From positions 124,001 through 188,000 of the forward strand of contig NZ_CP049200.1 of the NCBI RefSeq assembly GCF_011045195.1: DNA of 64,000 nt, written 5' to 3'. The translations under genes and the position numbers were made by a program. Origin of the DNA: Caulobacter soli. GTDB lineage: Bacteria > Pseudomonadota > Alphaproteobacteria > Caulobacterales > Caulobacteraceae. The notes under the pieces are model-generated. The model was not told where the DNA came from, did not search any database, and saw only the letters and a list, made by a program, of their open reading frames with translations. Positions 16,506 through 25,398 of the stretch are shown in pieces (within the stretch, counting starts at the first letter, position 1; the number at the start of each line of letters is the position of its first letter).

Positions 16506-17693
16506 TCAGGCGGTGATCTTCAGCCGTGTCCAGAGCGCGGCGAGCATCGTCGCGGTCGCCTCCCTCAGGCTGGCGTCATTGCGGATCGCGGCCGCATAGG
16601 CCGTCACCGCGGCGCCGACGATCTCCCGCTCGCGATCCGCCCGCAAAGCCCGCATGGCTAGGCGGCGTTCCGGAGCGATTTGCCCGCTGGATAGTTCGGC
16701 CTGCAGTTCATCGATTGGCACGTAGGGCGGCAAGGTGGTGTTGATCCGAAGACCGCCCACATCGACGATCACGACGCCGTCGCGCCAGAGGTTGGGTCCC
16801 TTGTCATTGTCCTTGCGGCGGATCTCTCCGGTGAGAAACACCCTGACCGAAGGCGCGGCCAATCCCTTGGCCAGCAACGCCATGCTCACCGCGTTCGAGA
16901 CGCCCCGGCAAAAGCGCCATTCCAGCTCGTCCCAGCGCTGCTCGACGCTCATCGCGGCGCGATCGTCCTCTCGCAGCCTGGCGCGTTCGGCGAAGATCAG
17001 GTTGCAACGGTTGCGCGCGAAGAGCGCGGTGATCTTGGCGGCGTTTTCAGGACTGATCCGGCCGCCCGAAAGCACGGGCAGGCCATAGGCGCGAAGCAGC
17101 AGCAGGTTGGCGACGTGATCGGCCTCAAAATCGGAGTCCTCGCGGGCGTAACCGCCGAAGTCGCGATAGTTGGCGGTGGTGATGCCCTGCAGGGCCCGGT
17201 GAACGAAGTTGTGCCAGAAATTCTTGACCAGATAATTGGTCGCGCAGTGGCGCACGAAGCTTGGCGACGTCGAATCGCCGCCAAAATCGGCCAGGCCCAG
17301 CTCGACGTCCGAGCCCCTGGGCGGGGTCAGCTTGGCGTAGCCCCAGTCGAGAAAAGGTTCGGGCACAACGAACCGGGCGACCCGCGTCTTGGCGGTGTGT
17401 GGAAAATCCACGTCGCAATAAAAGAAGTACTCGGCTTGAAACTGATCGTTGTTGGTCGTGAACGCGTCCCGCTGCGTGGGATGAAAACGGATGAGGTCCT
17501 TGTCCCAGTCGTTCTTCACGAACAGCGCCGCCAATTCATCATCGGACCGGGCCAGCTTGGCTGACCGGCACCGATCATGCGGCGGTTTCGAATTCAGTGT
17601 CGCGGCGACCCGACGAAGGGCGTTGCGAAAGCACTCGGCATACCAATCCGGACGAGCGCTCACGCTCCCGTCAGGCCACGCGGCCTCAGACAT
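16506..17693 (-). CDS. Hypothetical protein upstream of the nuclease-STAND gene
   Basis: I do not recognise this 395-residue protein. It is soluble, without signal peptide or membrane segment, rich in Trp, Phe and Tyr in the first half (for example AEYFFYCDVDFPHTAKTRVARF and NFWHNFVHRALQG), with charged helices in the second half. It is on the same strand as, and 54 bp upstream of, the nuclease-STAND gene, so the two may be co-transcribed through the dif-like repeat. A defence accessory role is possible from position only. The start ATG at 17693 gives a good fit to the divergent intergenic space. Confidence 0.6.
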   Translation of the reverse strand: MSEAAWPDGSVSARPDWYAECFRNALRRVAATLNSKPPHDRCRSAKLARSDDELAALFVKNDWDKDLIRFHPTQRDAFTTNNDQFQAEYFFYCDVDFPHTAKTRVARFVVPEPFLDWGYAKLTPPRGSDVELGLADFGGDSTSPSFVRHCATNYLVKNFWHNFVHRALQGITTANYRDFGGYAREDSDFEADHVANLLLLRAYGLPVLSGGRISPENAAKITALFARNRCNLIFAERARLREDDRAAMSVEQRWDELEWRFCRGVSNAVSMALLAKGLAAPSVRVFLTGEIRRKDNDKGPNLWRDGVVIVDVGGLRINTTLPPYVPIDELQAELSSGQIAPERRLAMRALRADREREIVGAAVTAYAAAIRNDASLREATATMLAALWTRLKITA

Positions 17694-18030
17694 CTAGCTT
17701 CCCCCAAGCCTCGCCGTAACCATAACAACCCTAGGGCGGCGGGGCAAATCCAACGACCGCTTGGGGCGTCCTGATCCGCCCTTTCCACGCCTTGTCGCGG
17801 GGCGAGCCCGCCCTGCCGGTCAAGACGCCGAGAGCGTCGATCCGCCGGAGCCTGTCGATCCCGCTTCTGCAAGCCGGACCGCAGCGCTCGCCGGCGGCCG
17901 CCGGCAAGCTTTGGCGCGGGATATTTGCTGCAGCACAATCCCGCCAGCAGATTTTCGCCCCGCATTTCCGCGGAATTGTCGTCGCCGCGCCGACTTGCCA
18001 CGGTCGTCCCGACGCAATCGAGGGACGCCC
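17694..18030. other. Divergent intergenic region ahead of the trb operon
   Basis: These 337 bases separate the minus-strand hypothetical gene from trbC. They must hold the trb promoter, yet I find no trbB or other gene here. The one clear element is the inverted repeat at 17916-17944. Confidence 0.5.
17916..17944. promoter_or_regulatory. Inverted repeat upstream of trbC, candidate operator
   Basis: Arms GCGGGAT and ATCCCGC enclose 15 bases whose middle is the 10-bp palindrome TGCTGCAGCA (17926-17935), so the two symmetries are nearly concentric. It is located 87 bp before the trbC ATG. A candidate binding site for the ribbon-helix-helix protein at the end of the operon or another repressor. 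Confidence 0.4.
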
Positions 18031-18375
18031 ATGCCGCCGCTGCTCAAAGCCCGTCCAGCATCACCCGGCGCCCTGCGCTTGGCCTTGGGTCTGGCGCTCG
18101 CGACCCTCCTGGCCGGGCCGGCCCTGGCGGGCGGCACGGGCGGGGGCATGCCGTGGGACGATTGGATGACCTCGATCGCCGACTCCATCACCGGGCCGGT
18201 GGCCAAGGCGATCGGGGTGATCGCCATCGCCGCCACGGCCCTGGGGGTGGCGATCTCGGAGGGCGGGTCGTGGGTGCGCAAGGGCATGCAGGTGATGTTC
18301 GCCCTGTCCATCGCCTTCAGCGCCTCGACCTTCTTCCTGGGCTTTCTGGGCTTCACCGGCGGGGCGGGGTTCTGA
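18031..18375 (+). CDS. trbC: Type IV secretion pilin TrbC (VirB2)
   Basis: The 114-residue protein has a signal peptide (hydrophobic run around LRLALGLALATLLAGPALAGG) and two membrane helices, GVIAIAATALGVAISEGG and MFALSIAFSASTFFLGFLGF, as expected for a VirB2/TrbC pilin precursor. The segment SITGPVAKAIGVIAIAATALG is typical. It is the first trb gene here and ends with a TGATG overlap into trbD. In the canonical order trbB precedes it, but it is absent. An AGGGA ribosome site precedes the ATG. Confidence 0.88.
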   Translation: MPPLLKARPASPGALRLALGLALATLLAGPALAGGTGGGMPWDDWMTSIADSITGPVAKAIGVIAIAATALGVAISEGGSWVRKGMQVMFALSIAFSASTFFLGFLGFTGGAGF

Positions 18376-18638
18376 TGAGCGCCGCGCCGGACGGTTTCGA
18401 AATCGATTTCCATGGCTCGCTGTCGGAGACGGTGACCCTGGCGGGCGTGCCGCGGATGGCCGCGATCCTGATCGGCGCCCTGACGGCGGTTCTGGCGCTG
18501 GGCCTGCAGACGCCGTGGATCGGCCTGCCGCTGGGCGCCCTGCTCTACGGAACGGCGCTGTGGATGGCCAAGCGCGATCCGTACGTCTTCGACATCCTGG
18601 GCCGGCATCTGCGCCAGCCCGACTATCTGGACGGCTAG
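18375..18638 (+). CDS. trbD: Type IV secretion protein TrbD (VirB3)
   Basis: This 87-residue protein is a small inner-membrane component of the mating-pair-formation channel. It has the VirB3 pattern: a short N-terminal strand (GFEIDFHGSLSETVTLAGVPR), one membrane hairpin (MAAILIGALTAVLALGL, then WIGLPLGALLYGTALWMA) and the conserved ending KRDPYVFDILGRHLRQPDYL. It shares one base with trbC and is followed after 3 bp by trbE. Confidence 0.88.
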   Translation: MSAAPDGFEIDFHGSLSETVTLAGVPRMAAILIGALTAVLALGLQTPWIGLPLGALLYGTALWMAKRDPYVFDILGRHLRQPDYLDG

Positions 18639-18641
18639 GCG

Positions 18642-21101
18642 ATGCTGTTTCTCAACGAGTATCGTTCGCGCTCCAGCCGCCTGTCGGATCATCTGCCCTG
18701 GGCCCTGCTGATCGCGCCTGGCGTGGTGCTCAACAAGGACGGTGCGTTCCAGCAAAGCCTGGAGTTTCGCGGGCCGGACCTGGCCAGCGCCACTCCCGCC
18801 GGGCTGATGGCCGTGCGCGCTCAGCTCAACAACGCCCTGCGCCGCCTGGGCTCGGGCTGGTGCCTGCACGTCGAGGCCGTGCGGGCCGCCTCCCAGTCCT
18901 ATCCGCCCAGCGCCTTCCCCGATCCCGTCAGCCATCTGATCGACGAGGAGCGGCGCGCGGGGTTCGAGGCCGAAGGCGCGCATTTCGAAAGCCGCTACTA
19001 CGCCACCTTCACCTACTTGCCCGCCCAGGATGTCATCGGCCGGGCCGAGAGCCTGCTGGTGGAGAACCTGCCCCAGGGCCGGGGCGCGGCCGGTCTCTAC
19101 CGCCTGGCGCTGGAGGAGTTTCGCGCCACGGTCGCGGGGGTTCGCGACATCCTGTCGGGGGTGTTTCCGCTGGTGCGGCCGCTCGACGACGCTGAGACCC
19201 TGACCTATCTGCACGCCTGCGTCTCCACCAAGCGCCATCCGGTCACGCCGCCCGATCCGCCGGCCTATCTCGACGCGGTCCTGACCGACGACGATTTCCA
19301 GGGCGGGCTGCATCCGCGCCTGGGCGAGCTCTACCTGCGCACCATCTCGGTGCGGGCCTATCCGTCCGCATCGTGGCCGGGGATTCTCGACCAGCTCAAC
19401 AGCCTGGGCGTGGCCTATCGCTGGGTCTGCCGGTTCCTGCCGCTGGACAAGGAGGACGCGCGGCGGTCGATCACCACCTTGCGCAAGCGCTGGTTCTCCA
19501 AGCGCAAAGGCATGTTGGCGCTCCTGAAGGAAGCCATCACCCACGAGCCCTCGCTGCTGGAGGATCCCGACGCCCTGCAAAAGACCCAGGACGCCGACGC
19601 GGCCTTGACGATCCTGGGCGGAGATGCGGCGTCCATGGGCTATTTCACGCCCACGGTGACCCTCGTCGACGCCGATCCCGATCGCCTGGCCGCCAAGGCG
19701 CGGCTGGTGGACGGGGTCATCAACCGCGCCGGCTTCGTGACCAAGATCGAGGACCTCAACGCCGTGGAGGCCTGGCTTGGCGGCCTGCCCGGCCAGGCCT
19801 ACGCCGACGTGCGTCGGCCCATGGTCAGCACGCTCAATCTCTGCGACGTGCTGCCGGTCTCGGCGATCTGGCCTGGGCCCGTCCGCAACGCCCACCTGAC
19901 CCAAGAGTGCGCCAAGCAGGGCTTCGCGGGGGTGCAGCCGCCGCTGATGCACGCCCGCACCGATCTCACCACGCCTTTTCGGCTGGATCTCCATCAGGGC
20001 GATGTCGGTCACACCTTCGTCGTCGGCCCGACCGGGGCGGGCAAATCGGTGCTGCTCAACATCCTGGCCTTGCAGTGGCGGCGCTATCCCAGCGCCCGGG
20101 TGGTGATCTTCGACAAGGGCCGCAGCAGCCGCGCCTCGAGCCTGCTGGTGGGCGGGGGGTTCTACGACCTGGGTCCGTGGGACGATGAGCTGTCGTTTCA
20201 GCCCCTTGCCGCGATCGATCGCGCCGACGAGCGGATCTGGGCCCAGGACTGGATCTTGGACCTGCTGGCGGCGTCCGGCGTGGCGGCCGATCCCGCCGCC
20301 AAGGACGAGCTTTGGAAAGCCCTGGCCAATCTGGCCGCCGGTCCGCGCGAGCAGCGGACCCTGACGGTCCTGGCCGCCACCCTTCAGGACATGGCGCTCA
20401 AGGCCGCGCTCAAGCCTTTCACCTTGGAAGGACCTCATGGACGCCTGCTGGACGCCGCGGCCGAACGCCTGACCATGCGCGCCTGGCAGGCCTTCGAGCT
20501 GGGCGGCCTGATGGAGAGCCCCGCCGCGCTCGGCCCGGTGCTGACCTATCTCTTCCATGTCCTGGAGCGCGGCTTCGACGGCCGACCGACCATCCTCGTC
20601 CTGGACGAAGCCTGGCGTTTCCTGGAGTCGACCGCCTTCGCGCTGAAGATCCGCGAGTGGCTCTGGACCGTTCGCAAGCTCAATGTCAGCGTGGTGTTCA
20701 GCACGCTGAGCCTGTCGAGCATCGCCGCAAGCCCGATCGCCGCGGCCTTGATGGAAGCTTGTCCGACCCGGATCTTCCTCCCCAATCCGGAGGCCCGATC
20801 TCCATTGGTGGCCCGGGGTTACGCCGACTTCGGCCTCAATGATCAGCAGATCGAGATCATCGCCGCCGCCGCGCCCAAGCGCGAGTACTACTATCAGAGC
20901 GCGGCCGGAAACCGCCTGTTCGAGTTGGGGCTGGGGCCTGTCGCCCTGGCGGCGGTCGGCTCGGCCAGCCCGGGCGACCAGGCCCTGATCGATCGTCTGC
21001 TGGCCGACGGCGGCGCCGACGGGTTCGCGGCGGCCTTCTACCGCGCCAAGGGTCTGGCCGAGGTCGGTGATTTTCTCGACGAGGCCCGGCGTGCGGCCTG
21101 A
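18642..21101 (+). CDS. trbE: Type IV secretion ATPase TrbE (VirB4)
   Basis: At 819 residues this is a full-length VirB4-family ATPase that powers pilus assembly and substrate transfer. The N-terminal CagE/TrbE domain covers about residues 180-390. The ATPase domain has Walker A at G462-S469 (GPTGAGKS) and Walker B ending at D655-E656 (ILVLDEAW), with the following WTVRKLNVSVVFSTLSL arm typical of the family. It lies 3 bp after trbD and its end overlaps the next small gene by 11 bp. Confidence 0.95.
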   Translation: MLFLNEYRSRSSRLSDHLPWALLIAPGVVLNKDGAFQQSLEFRGPDLASATPAGLMAVRAQLNNALRRLGSGWCLHVEAVRAASQSYPPSAFPDPVSHLIDEERRAGFEAEGAHFESRYYATFTYLPAQDVIGRAESLLVENLPQGRGAAGLYRLALEEFRATVAGVRDILSGVFPLVRPLDDAETLTYLHACVSTKRHPVTPPDPPAYLDAVLTDDDFQGGLHPRLGELYLRTISVRAYPSASWPGILDQLNSLGVAYRWVCRFLPLDKEDARRSITTLRKRWFSKRKGMLALLKEAITHEPSLLEDPDALQKTQDADAALTILGGDAASMGYFTPTVTLVDADPDRLAAKARLVDGVINRAGFVTKIEDLNAVEAWLGGLPGQAYADVRRPMVSTLNLCDVLPVSAIWPGPVRNAHLTQECAKQGFAGVQPPLMHARTDLTTPFRLDLHQGDVGHTFVVGPTGAGKSVLLNILALQWRRYPSARVVIFDKGRSSRASSLLVGGGFYDLGPWDDELSFQPLAAIDRADERIWAQDWILDLLAASGVAADPAAKDELWKALANLAAGPREQRTLTVLAATLQDMALKAALKPFTLEGPHGRLLDAAAERLTMRAWQAFELGGLMESPAALGPVLTYLFHVLERGFDGRPTILVLDEAWRFLESTAFALKIREWLWTVRKLNVSVVFSTLSLSSIAASPIAAALMEACPTRIFLPNPEARSPLVARGYADFGLNDQQIEIIAAAAPKREYYYQSAAGNRLFELGLGPVALAAVGSASPGDQALIDRLLADGGADGFAAAFYRAKGLAEVGDFLDEARRAA

Positions 21102-21369
21102 TCCCGTCCCCCAGCCCTCCGCCGCGCCCCCGGCCGGCCGACGCCCGGCGCGCCTGGCCTTGGTTCTGAGCCTGACGCCTGGCGCGGTGATCACCATGAT
21201 CCTGGCGCCCGGCCTGCGCAGCCCCGTTCTCCTGGCCGCGGGCCTGGCCCTGGTGATCCTCGCCGTCCTCGCCCACGGCCCGCTCTCGACCTGGATTTTC
21301 GCCAGGTGCGGCGATCAGGGCGCGCGCGCCTCCCGATCGTCTCGACCTCAGCCTCCGGAGATCTGGTGA
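21091..21369 (+). CDS. Small membrane protein within the trb operon
   Basis: This 92-residue ORF has a proline/arginine-rich start and two hydrophobic segments, LALVLSLTPGAVITMILAPG and VLLAAGLALVILAVLAHG. It occupies a place between trbE and trbJ where some alphaproteobacterial trb operons carry a small unnamed membrane gene. It overlaps trbE by 11 bp and joins trbJ by TGATG, so it is likely translated. The GTG at 21091 has a GACGAGG site upstream; a GTG at 21067 is the alternative start. Confidence 0.6.
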   Translation: MRPDPVPQPSAAPPAGRRPARLALVLSLTPGAVITMILAPGLRSPVLLAAGLALVILAVLAHGPLSTWIFARCGDQGARASRSSRPQPPEIW

Positions 21370-22094
21370 TGCCCTGTTCTCGTCGCGCCCTGCTGCGGTC
21401 GGCTCCGGCCCTGGCCCTGACGGCGGGGCTTTCGAGCCTGGCGCCGGTCGCCCGCGCCCAGGTCACCGTCTACGACCCCGCCGCCGTGGCCCAGGCCGTC
21501 AAGCAGGTGCAGCAGGGCCTGCAACAGGTGCAGGCCCTGCAGAGCCAGTTGGCCCAGCAGACGCGCATGCTCCAAGGCCTGGGCGTGGACGTCACCGGGC
21601 CGTTGCGCGACATCGCCGGCCAGGCCGCCGCCCTGCTGCAGCAGGCCCGGGGCCTGGGCTATCAGGCCGCCAGCATCAGCCAGGGTTTCGCCGATCTTTA
21701 TCCCGACGACCTGAGCGGGGCGTCGGCCAGGGATCTGGCCGCGCGCCTGGCGGCCTGGAGCCAGAACAGCCGCCAGACCCTGCAAGAGGCCATGCAGGTC
21801 CAAAACCAGATCGTCCAGGCCCAGGGCGTCACCAGCCAAGCGGTGGCGAGCGCGGTCGGCGCCTCCCAGTCGGCCGCCGGCCAGACCGCGGCCGTCCAGG
21901 CCACCAACCAGCTGCTGGCGGCGCTCTCCACCCAGTTGACCCAGCTGCAGACCTTGATGATCACCCAGGCCCGCCAGGCGGAAACCTGGGAGGCCGAGCG
22001 GCGCGGGCTCGTCGTCAAGGGCGAGGCCGACCGGCGCCGCAATTCGGCGGTGACCCGGATCGCGCCTCGTTTTTCCGGAGACGTGCTGCAATGA
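21369..22094 (+). CDS. trbJ: Type IV secretion protein TrbJ (VirB5-like)
   Basis: The 241-residue protein has a signal peptide (ALLRSAPALALTAGLSSLAPVARA) followed by a long glutamine-rich coiled coil, with repeats such as VKQVQQGLQQVQALQSQLAQQ and a second helical region around AAVQATNQLLAALSTQLTQLQ. This is the VirB5/TrbJ pattern, a minor pilus-tip component acting in the periplasm. It begins in the TGATG overlap with the previous gene and ends in an ATGA overlap with the lipoprotein gene. Confidence 0.88.
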   Translation: MPCSRRALLRSAPALALTAGLSSLAPVARAQVTVYDPAAVAQAVKQVQQGLQQVQALQSQLAQQTRMLQGLGVDVTGPLRDIAGQAAALLQQARGLGYQAASISQGFADLYPDDLSGASARDLAARLAAWSQNSRQTLQEAMQVQNQIVQAQGVTSQAVASAVGASQSAAGQTAAVQATNQLLAALSTQLTQLQTLMITQARQAETWEAERRGLVVKGEADRRRNSAVTRIAPRFSGDVLQ

Positions 22095-22327
22095 CCCCCG
22101 CCGCAATGACCCAAGTCCGCAACGCCCTGATCGGCGCCCTGACGCTGGCCTTGCCCCTGGCCGCCTGCGAGCCCAAGGCGCCCGAGCCGCAAAAGGTCGC
22201 CGCCAAGCCGCCGGTCGCCAAGACGCGCCGCTGCCCCGATCCCGACATCCGCGACGCCAAGAACCCCTGCTCGGTGGCCTACATCCAGCGCACGCCTGGA
22301 CGCCTGTCCGAGCGCGACCTGCACTAG
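22091..22327 (+). CDS. Small lipoprotein in the TrbK position (entry exclusion candidate)
   Basis: The 78-residue protein has a signal sequence ending in a lipobox, LPLAAC, then a proline/lysine-rich linker and a short tail with two more cysteines (RRCPDPD and NPCSVAY). Between trbJ and trbL the IncP-type operon encodes TrbK, the entry exclusion lipoprotein, and this gene occupies that slot. Sequence similarity to TrbK itself cannot be claimed. Its ATG overlaps the trbJ stop by 4 bp. Confidence 0.65.
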   Translation: MTPAAMTQVRNALIGALTLALPLAACEPKAPEPQKVAAKPPVAKTRRCPDPDIRDAKNPCSVAYIQRTPGRLSERDLH

Positions 22328-22336
22328 GCCCGCGCG

Positions 22337-23635
22337 ATGCAGACCGCCTCCCCCGCCGCCCTGGACGAATACATCGCCCGCTTCACCCAGCAGGTCGGCG
22401 GCGGGTTCGGCCTGATCCAGGGCGACGTGCGCACCACGTTCGCGGCGCTGATCGTCATCAGCCTGGGTCTGGCGGCCCTGCTGTGGGCCGTGGACGAGAA
22501 CGACAACGTCCCCGCGGCCCTGATCCGCAAGTTGCTCTTGTTCGGGTTCTTCGCCTGGCTGATCAGCAACTGGCACAGTCTGACCCTGACCGTGATCAAA
22601 GGCTTCACGGCGCTGGGCCTTAAGGCCGGCGGCGGGCGCATGAGCGTTGCGGACCTGCTCAACTCCCCGTCCAAGATCGTCTGGGACGGCCTGGAGGTGG
22701 CGTTTGATCTGCTCAAGTACGTCGGCCGACTGGCCAGCGAGGGCATGGGCGTGGGCTTCTTCACCCACATCGACACCATCCTGGTCACCGCCATCGTCAT
22801 CATCGGCGTGATCCTGGCCTTCGTGCTCCTGGGCGTGGAGGTCGTGGTCACGGTGATCGAATTCTATGTGGTCACGCTGATCTCGTTCGTGATGGTGCCG
22901 TTCGGGATCCTCACCCAGACCGCGTTCCTGGCCGAGCGGGCGATCGCCTACGTGCCCGCCGTCGGGGCCAAGCTGATGGCCCTGGCCCTGGTCATCTCGA
23001 TCGGCGAGCAGATCTTCGCCAGCTATGTCGTCTCGGCCGAGCCGACCTGGCAGGAGAGCTGCGGCCTGCTGGTGGCGGCCATCGTCTTCCTGATGCTGGC
23101 CCTGAAGATCCCCTCCGTCGCCGCGGCCCAGATCACCGGCTCGCCGCAGCTGAGCGCGGGTTCGGCGGCCTCCAGCGTCGTGGGCCTGGCCGCCTCGGCC
23201 GGCGGCCTGGCCCTGGCGGGGCGCTGGGCGGCCGGAGGGCTGGCGGCCGGGGCCGGGGCCAGCGCCGCCCGAGGCGCGGCCGGGCTGCGCGGTCTGGCGG
23301 GCGGACGCGGTCCAGGCGCCGCCTCCGGCGGCGGCGCTGGTCCTTCCCCGGGCGGCGGGCCGTCCGGCGGCGGCGCCCCGTCGCTGGGCGGGGTCGTGTC
23401 GCGGGCGCGCTCTTCCTTCTCGCCGCAGGCGTCGTCGCCATCGCCGTCTCCCCCGCCGTCTCCCTCGCCATCAGGGGACCAAACGGGGGGTGGCGATGCT
23501 CCGCCGGTCTCTTCGGCGCCCCGCCGACGCGGCCGCGCGGCCTGGACGGCGGCCGGCGCGGCGCCTTGGCGCGAAGACGCCGCCGGCCAGCCGGCCGGCA
23601 TGCCCAGGATCCATCCGCCGACCGACGAAGCCTAG
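22337..23635 (+). CDS. trbL: Type IV secretion protein TrbL (VirB6)
   Basis: This 432-residue polytopic inner-membrane protein has about six membrane segments in the first 275 residues (for example LIVISLGLAALLWAV, LLLFGFFAWLISNWH, ILVTAIVIIGVILAFVLLGV, VVTLISFVMVPFGILTQ). The C-terminal 150 residues are low-complexity Gly, Ala, Pro and Ser, as is common in TrbL. It forms the channel platform with VirB8 and VirB10 homologues. It follows the lipoprotein gene after 9 bp. Confidence 0.92.
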   Translation: MQTASPAALDEYIARFTQQVGGGFGLIQGDVRTTFAALIVISLGLAALLWAVDENDNVPAALIRKLLLFGFFAWLISNWHSLTLTVIKGFTALGLKAGGGRMSVADLLNSPSKIVWDGLEVAFDLLKYVGRLASEGMGVGFFTHIDTILVTAIVIIGVILAFVLLGVEVVVTVIEFYVVTLISFVMVPFGILTQTAFLAERAIAYVPAVGAKLMALALVISIGEQIFASYVVSAEPTWQESCGLLVAAIVFLMLALKIPSVAAAQITGSPQLSAGSAASSVVGLAASAGGLALAGRWAAGGLAAGAGASAARGAAGLRGLAGGRGPGAASGGGAGPSPGGGPSGGGAPSLGGVVSRARSSFSPQASSPSPSPPPSPSPSGDQTGGGDAPPVSSAPRRRGRAAWTAAGAAPWREDAAGQPAGMPRIHPPTDEA

Positions 23636-23653
23636 GCGCCGGAGCCCGTTGCG

Positions 23654-24340
23654 ATGTCCCTCATCTTCAAGCGCGCCCAGGAACGCTACGGCGACGCCGC
23701 GCCGATCGAGACGCCCTATCAGCGGGCCGCCCAGGTCTGGGACGACCGGATCGGCGCAGCGCGCGTCCAGGCCCGCAACTGGCGGCTGATGGCCATGCTG
23801 TGCGCCGGCTTGGCCGCGCTGACCCAGGGCGCCTACATCTACGAGCGCCAGTCCAGCCGGGTGCGCACCTACATCGTCCCGGTCGACCGGTTCGGACAGG
23901 CGGGGCGGATCGAACTGGCCGACGCGGCCTATCGGCCCGATCAGGCCGACAAGGCCGCCTTCGTCAAAGACTATGTCGAAAAGGTCCGCGGCAAGAGCAC
24001 CGACGGCGTCGTGCTGCGAGACAACTGGGAGCGGGCCAAGCGCGCCTCGGGCAAGGACGCGACCGTCGCCCTGATGCAGTACGCCCAGGCGCGCAATCCC
24101 GCCGAGCGTCTGGGCGAGGAGGCCGTCGCCGTCGAGATCGTCTCGGTGCTGCCGCGCAGCCCGTCCACCTTCCAGGTCCAGTGGCGCGAGACGACCTATC
24201 TGCACGGCGCGCCCGCGCCGCCCGAGCGCTGGACGGGTCTGTTCACCGTCGGACCTCGCGCCCCGACGAACGAAGCTCAACTGCTGGCCAATCCAAAGGG
24301 CCTGGAAATCACCAGCTTCCAATGGAGTCGCGACCTATGA
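23654..24340 (+). CDS. trbF: Type IV secretion protein TrbF (VirB8)
   Basis: The 228-residue bitopic protein has a cytoplasmic N-terminus with the conserved PYQRAAQVWDDRIG segment, one membrane helix (LMAMLCAGLAALTQGAYIY) and a periplasmic VirB8-like domain with STFQVQWRETTY and WTGLFTV. It is the assembly hub linking the inner-membrane platform to TrbI. Its stop overlaps the trbG start by ATGA. Confidence 0.93.
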   Translation: MSLIFKRAQERYGDAAPIETPYQRAAQVWDDRIGAARVQARNWRLMAMLCAGLAALTQGAYIYERQSSRVRTYIVPVDRFGQAGRIELADAAYRPDQADKAAFVKDYVEKVRGKSTDGVVLRDNWERAKRASGKDATVALMQYAQARNPAERLGEEAVAVEIVSVLPRSPSTFQVQWRETTYLHGAPAPPERWTGLFTVGPRAPTNEAQLLANPKGLEITSFQWSRDL

Positions 24341-25398
24341 ACGCCTTGGTCCAACGATCGCGCGCGATGCTCACCGCCGCGCTGGCCTTGTCGATCCAGG
24401 TCTCCGCGCCTGGACCGGCTCGCGCCGCGGCGGGTCCGGTTTGGTCCGCCGCCGCGTCATCGGCGTCGACGGCCCGCTCCGCAGCGGCGGCCCCGCCGGC
24501 CGCCGCTCGCAGCTCAAGCGCGCCAGCTTCGGCCTCCGCCCCCGCCGCGGGCGCATCCAGGCCCGTTCGGCGGACGGTCCGACACCGCCCCGCCCGACCC
24601 GACCCGGGGTCTTCCGCCCCCGGGTCGCTGACCACGATCGCACGGGCCAACGCCCAGGCGCGTGACTGGCCCAGTCCCGGCGCCTACGTCAATTCGGCGC
24701 TCTATTATGACTTCGAGCCAGGTCGGCTCTACACCGTCCACACCAGCCCGCGGTTCCTGACCACCATCACCCTCAAGCCGGGGGAGAAGCTGATCTCCAA
24801 GGCCGCGGGCGACACGGTGCGCTGGGTGCTGGGCGAGACGGAGGCCGGATCCGGCGACGCCGTCCAGGTGGTGATCTTCGTCAAGCCGGTCCGACCCGGC
24901 CTTCGCACCAACATCGTGCTGACGACCGATCAGAGGACCTATCTGATCGACGCGGTCAGCACCGCCTCCAGCGCCTACACCAGCGTGTTGAGCTGGACCT
25001 ATCCGCAGGATCTGGCGCGCGAGGCCGCCGCCCAGCGCCAGCGGGCCCTGGCCGCCGAGCAGGTCGCGGCCGCCGCCGGCGCCGCGAGCGACGTCGCCGT
25101 CGAGCGCCTGAATTTTCGCTACCGGATCGACCCGGTCGACAAGCGGCCGCCGGCCTGGACGCCGGTCAGGGTCTTCGACGACGGAGCCAAGACCTATGTC
25201 GAATTCCCAGCCGATCTGGCGACCCGTCCGGCGCCGCCGCTCTTCTTGCTGGGCGACAAGGATCGCGCGGAACTCGTCAACTATCGCCAGAGCGGCGTCT
25301 ACTACGTGGTCGACCGGCTGATCGACCGCGCCGAACTGCGTCTGGGCGAGCGGCGCCAGGACGTGGTGCGCATTCGTCGCGTCGAGGCGCGGCCTTGA
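24337..25398 (+). CDS. trbG: Type IV secretion protein TrbG (VirB9)
   Basis: This 353-residue periplasmic/outer-membrane core protein has a signal peptide (AALALSIQVSAPGPARA), an unusually long Ala/Ser/Pro-rich linker up to about residue 105, and the VirB9 beta-sandwich domains with YTVHTSPRFLTTITLKPGEK, RTNIVLTTDQRTYLI and FNFRYRID-like segments. It would pair with TrbI and the outer-membrane ring. ATG 24337 is set by the ATGA overlap with trbF. The end overlaps trbI by 4 bp. Confidence 0.93.
   Translation: MNALVQRSRAMLTAALALSIQVSAPGPARAAAGPVWSAAASSASTARSAAAAPPAAARSSSAPASASAPAAGASRPVRRTVRHRPARPDPGSSAPGSLTTIARANAQARDWPSPGAYVNSALYYDFEPGRLYTVHTSPRFLTTITLKPGEKLISKAAGDTVRWVLGETEAGSGDAVQVVIFVKPVRPGLRTNIVLTTDQRTYLIDAVSTASSAYTSVLSWTYPQDLAREAAAQRQRALAAEQVAAAAGAASDVAVERLNFRYRIDPVDKRPPAWTPVRVFDDGAKTYVEFPADLATRPAPPLFLLGDKDRAELVNYRQSGVYYVVDRLIDRAELRLGERRQDVVRIRRVEARP

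Noticed and set aside
17820..21197. A 1125-residue open frame on the minus strand
   Set aside because: It is antisense to trbC, trbD and trbE, which are convincing; the composition is typical of a shadow.
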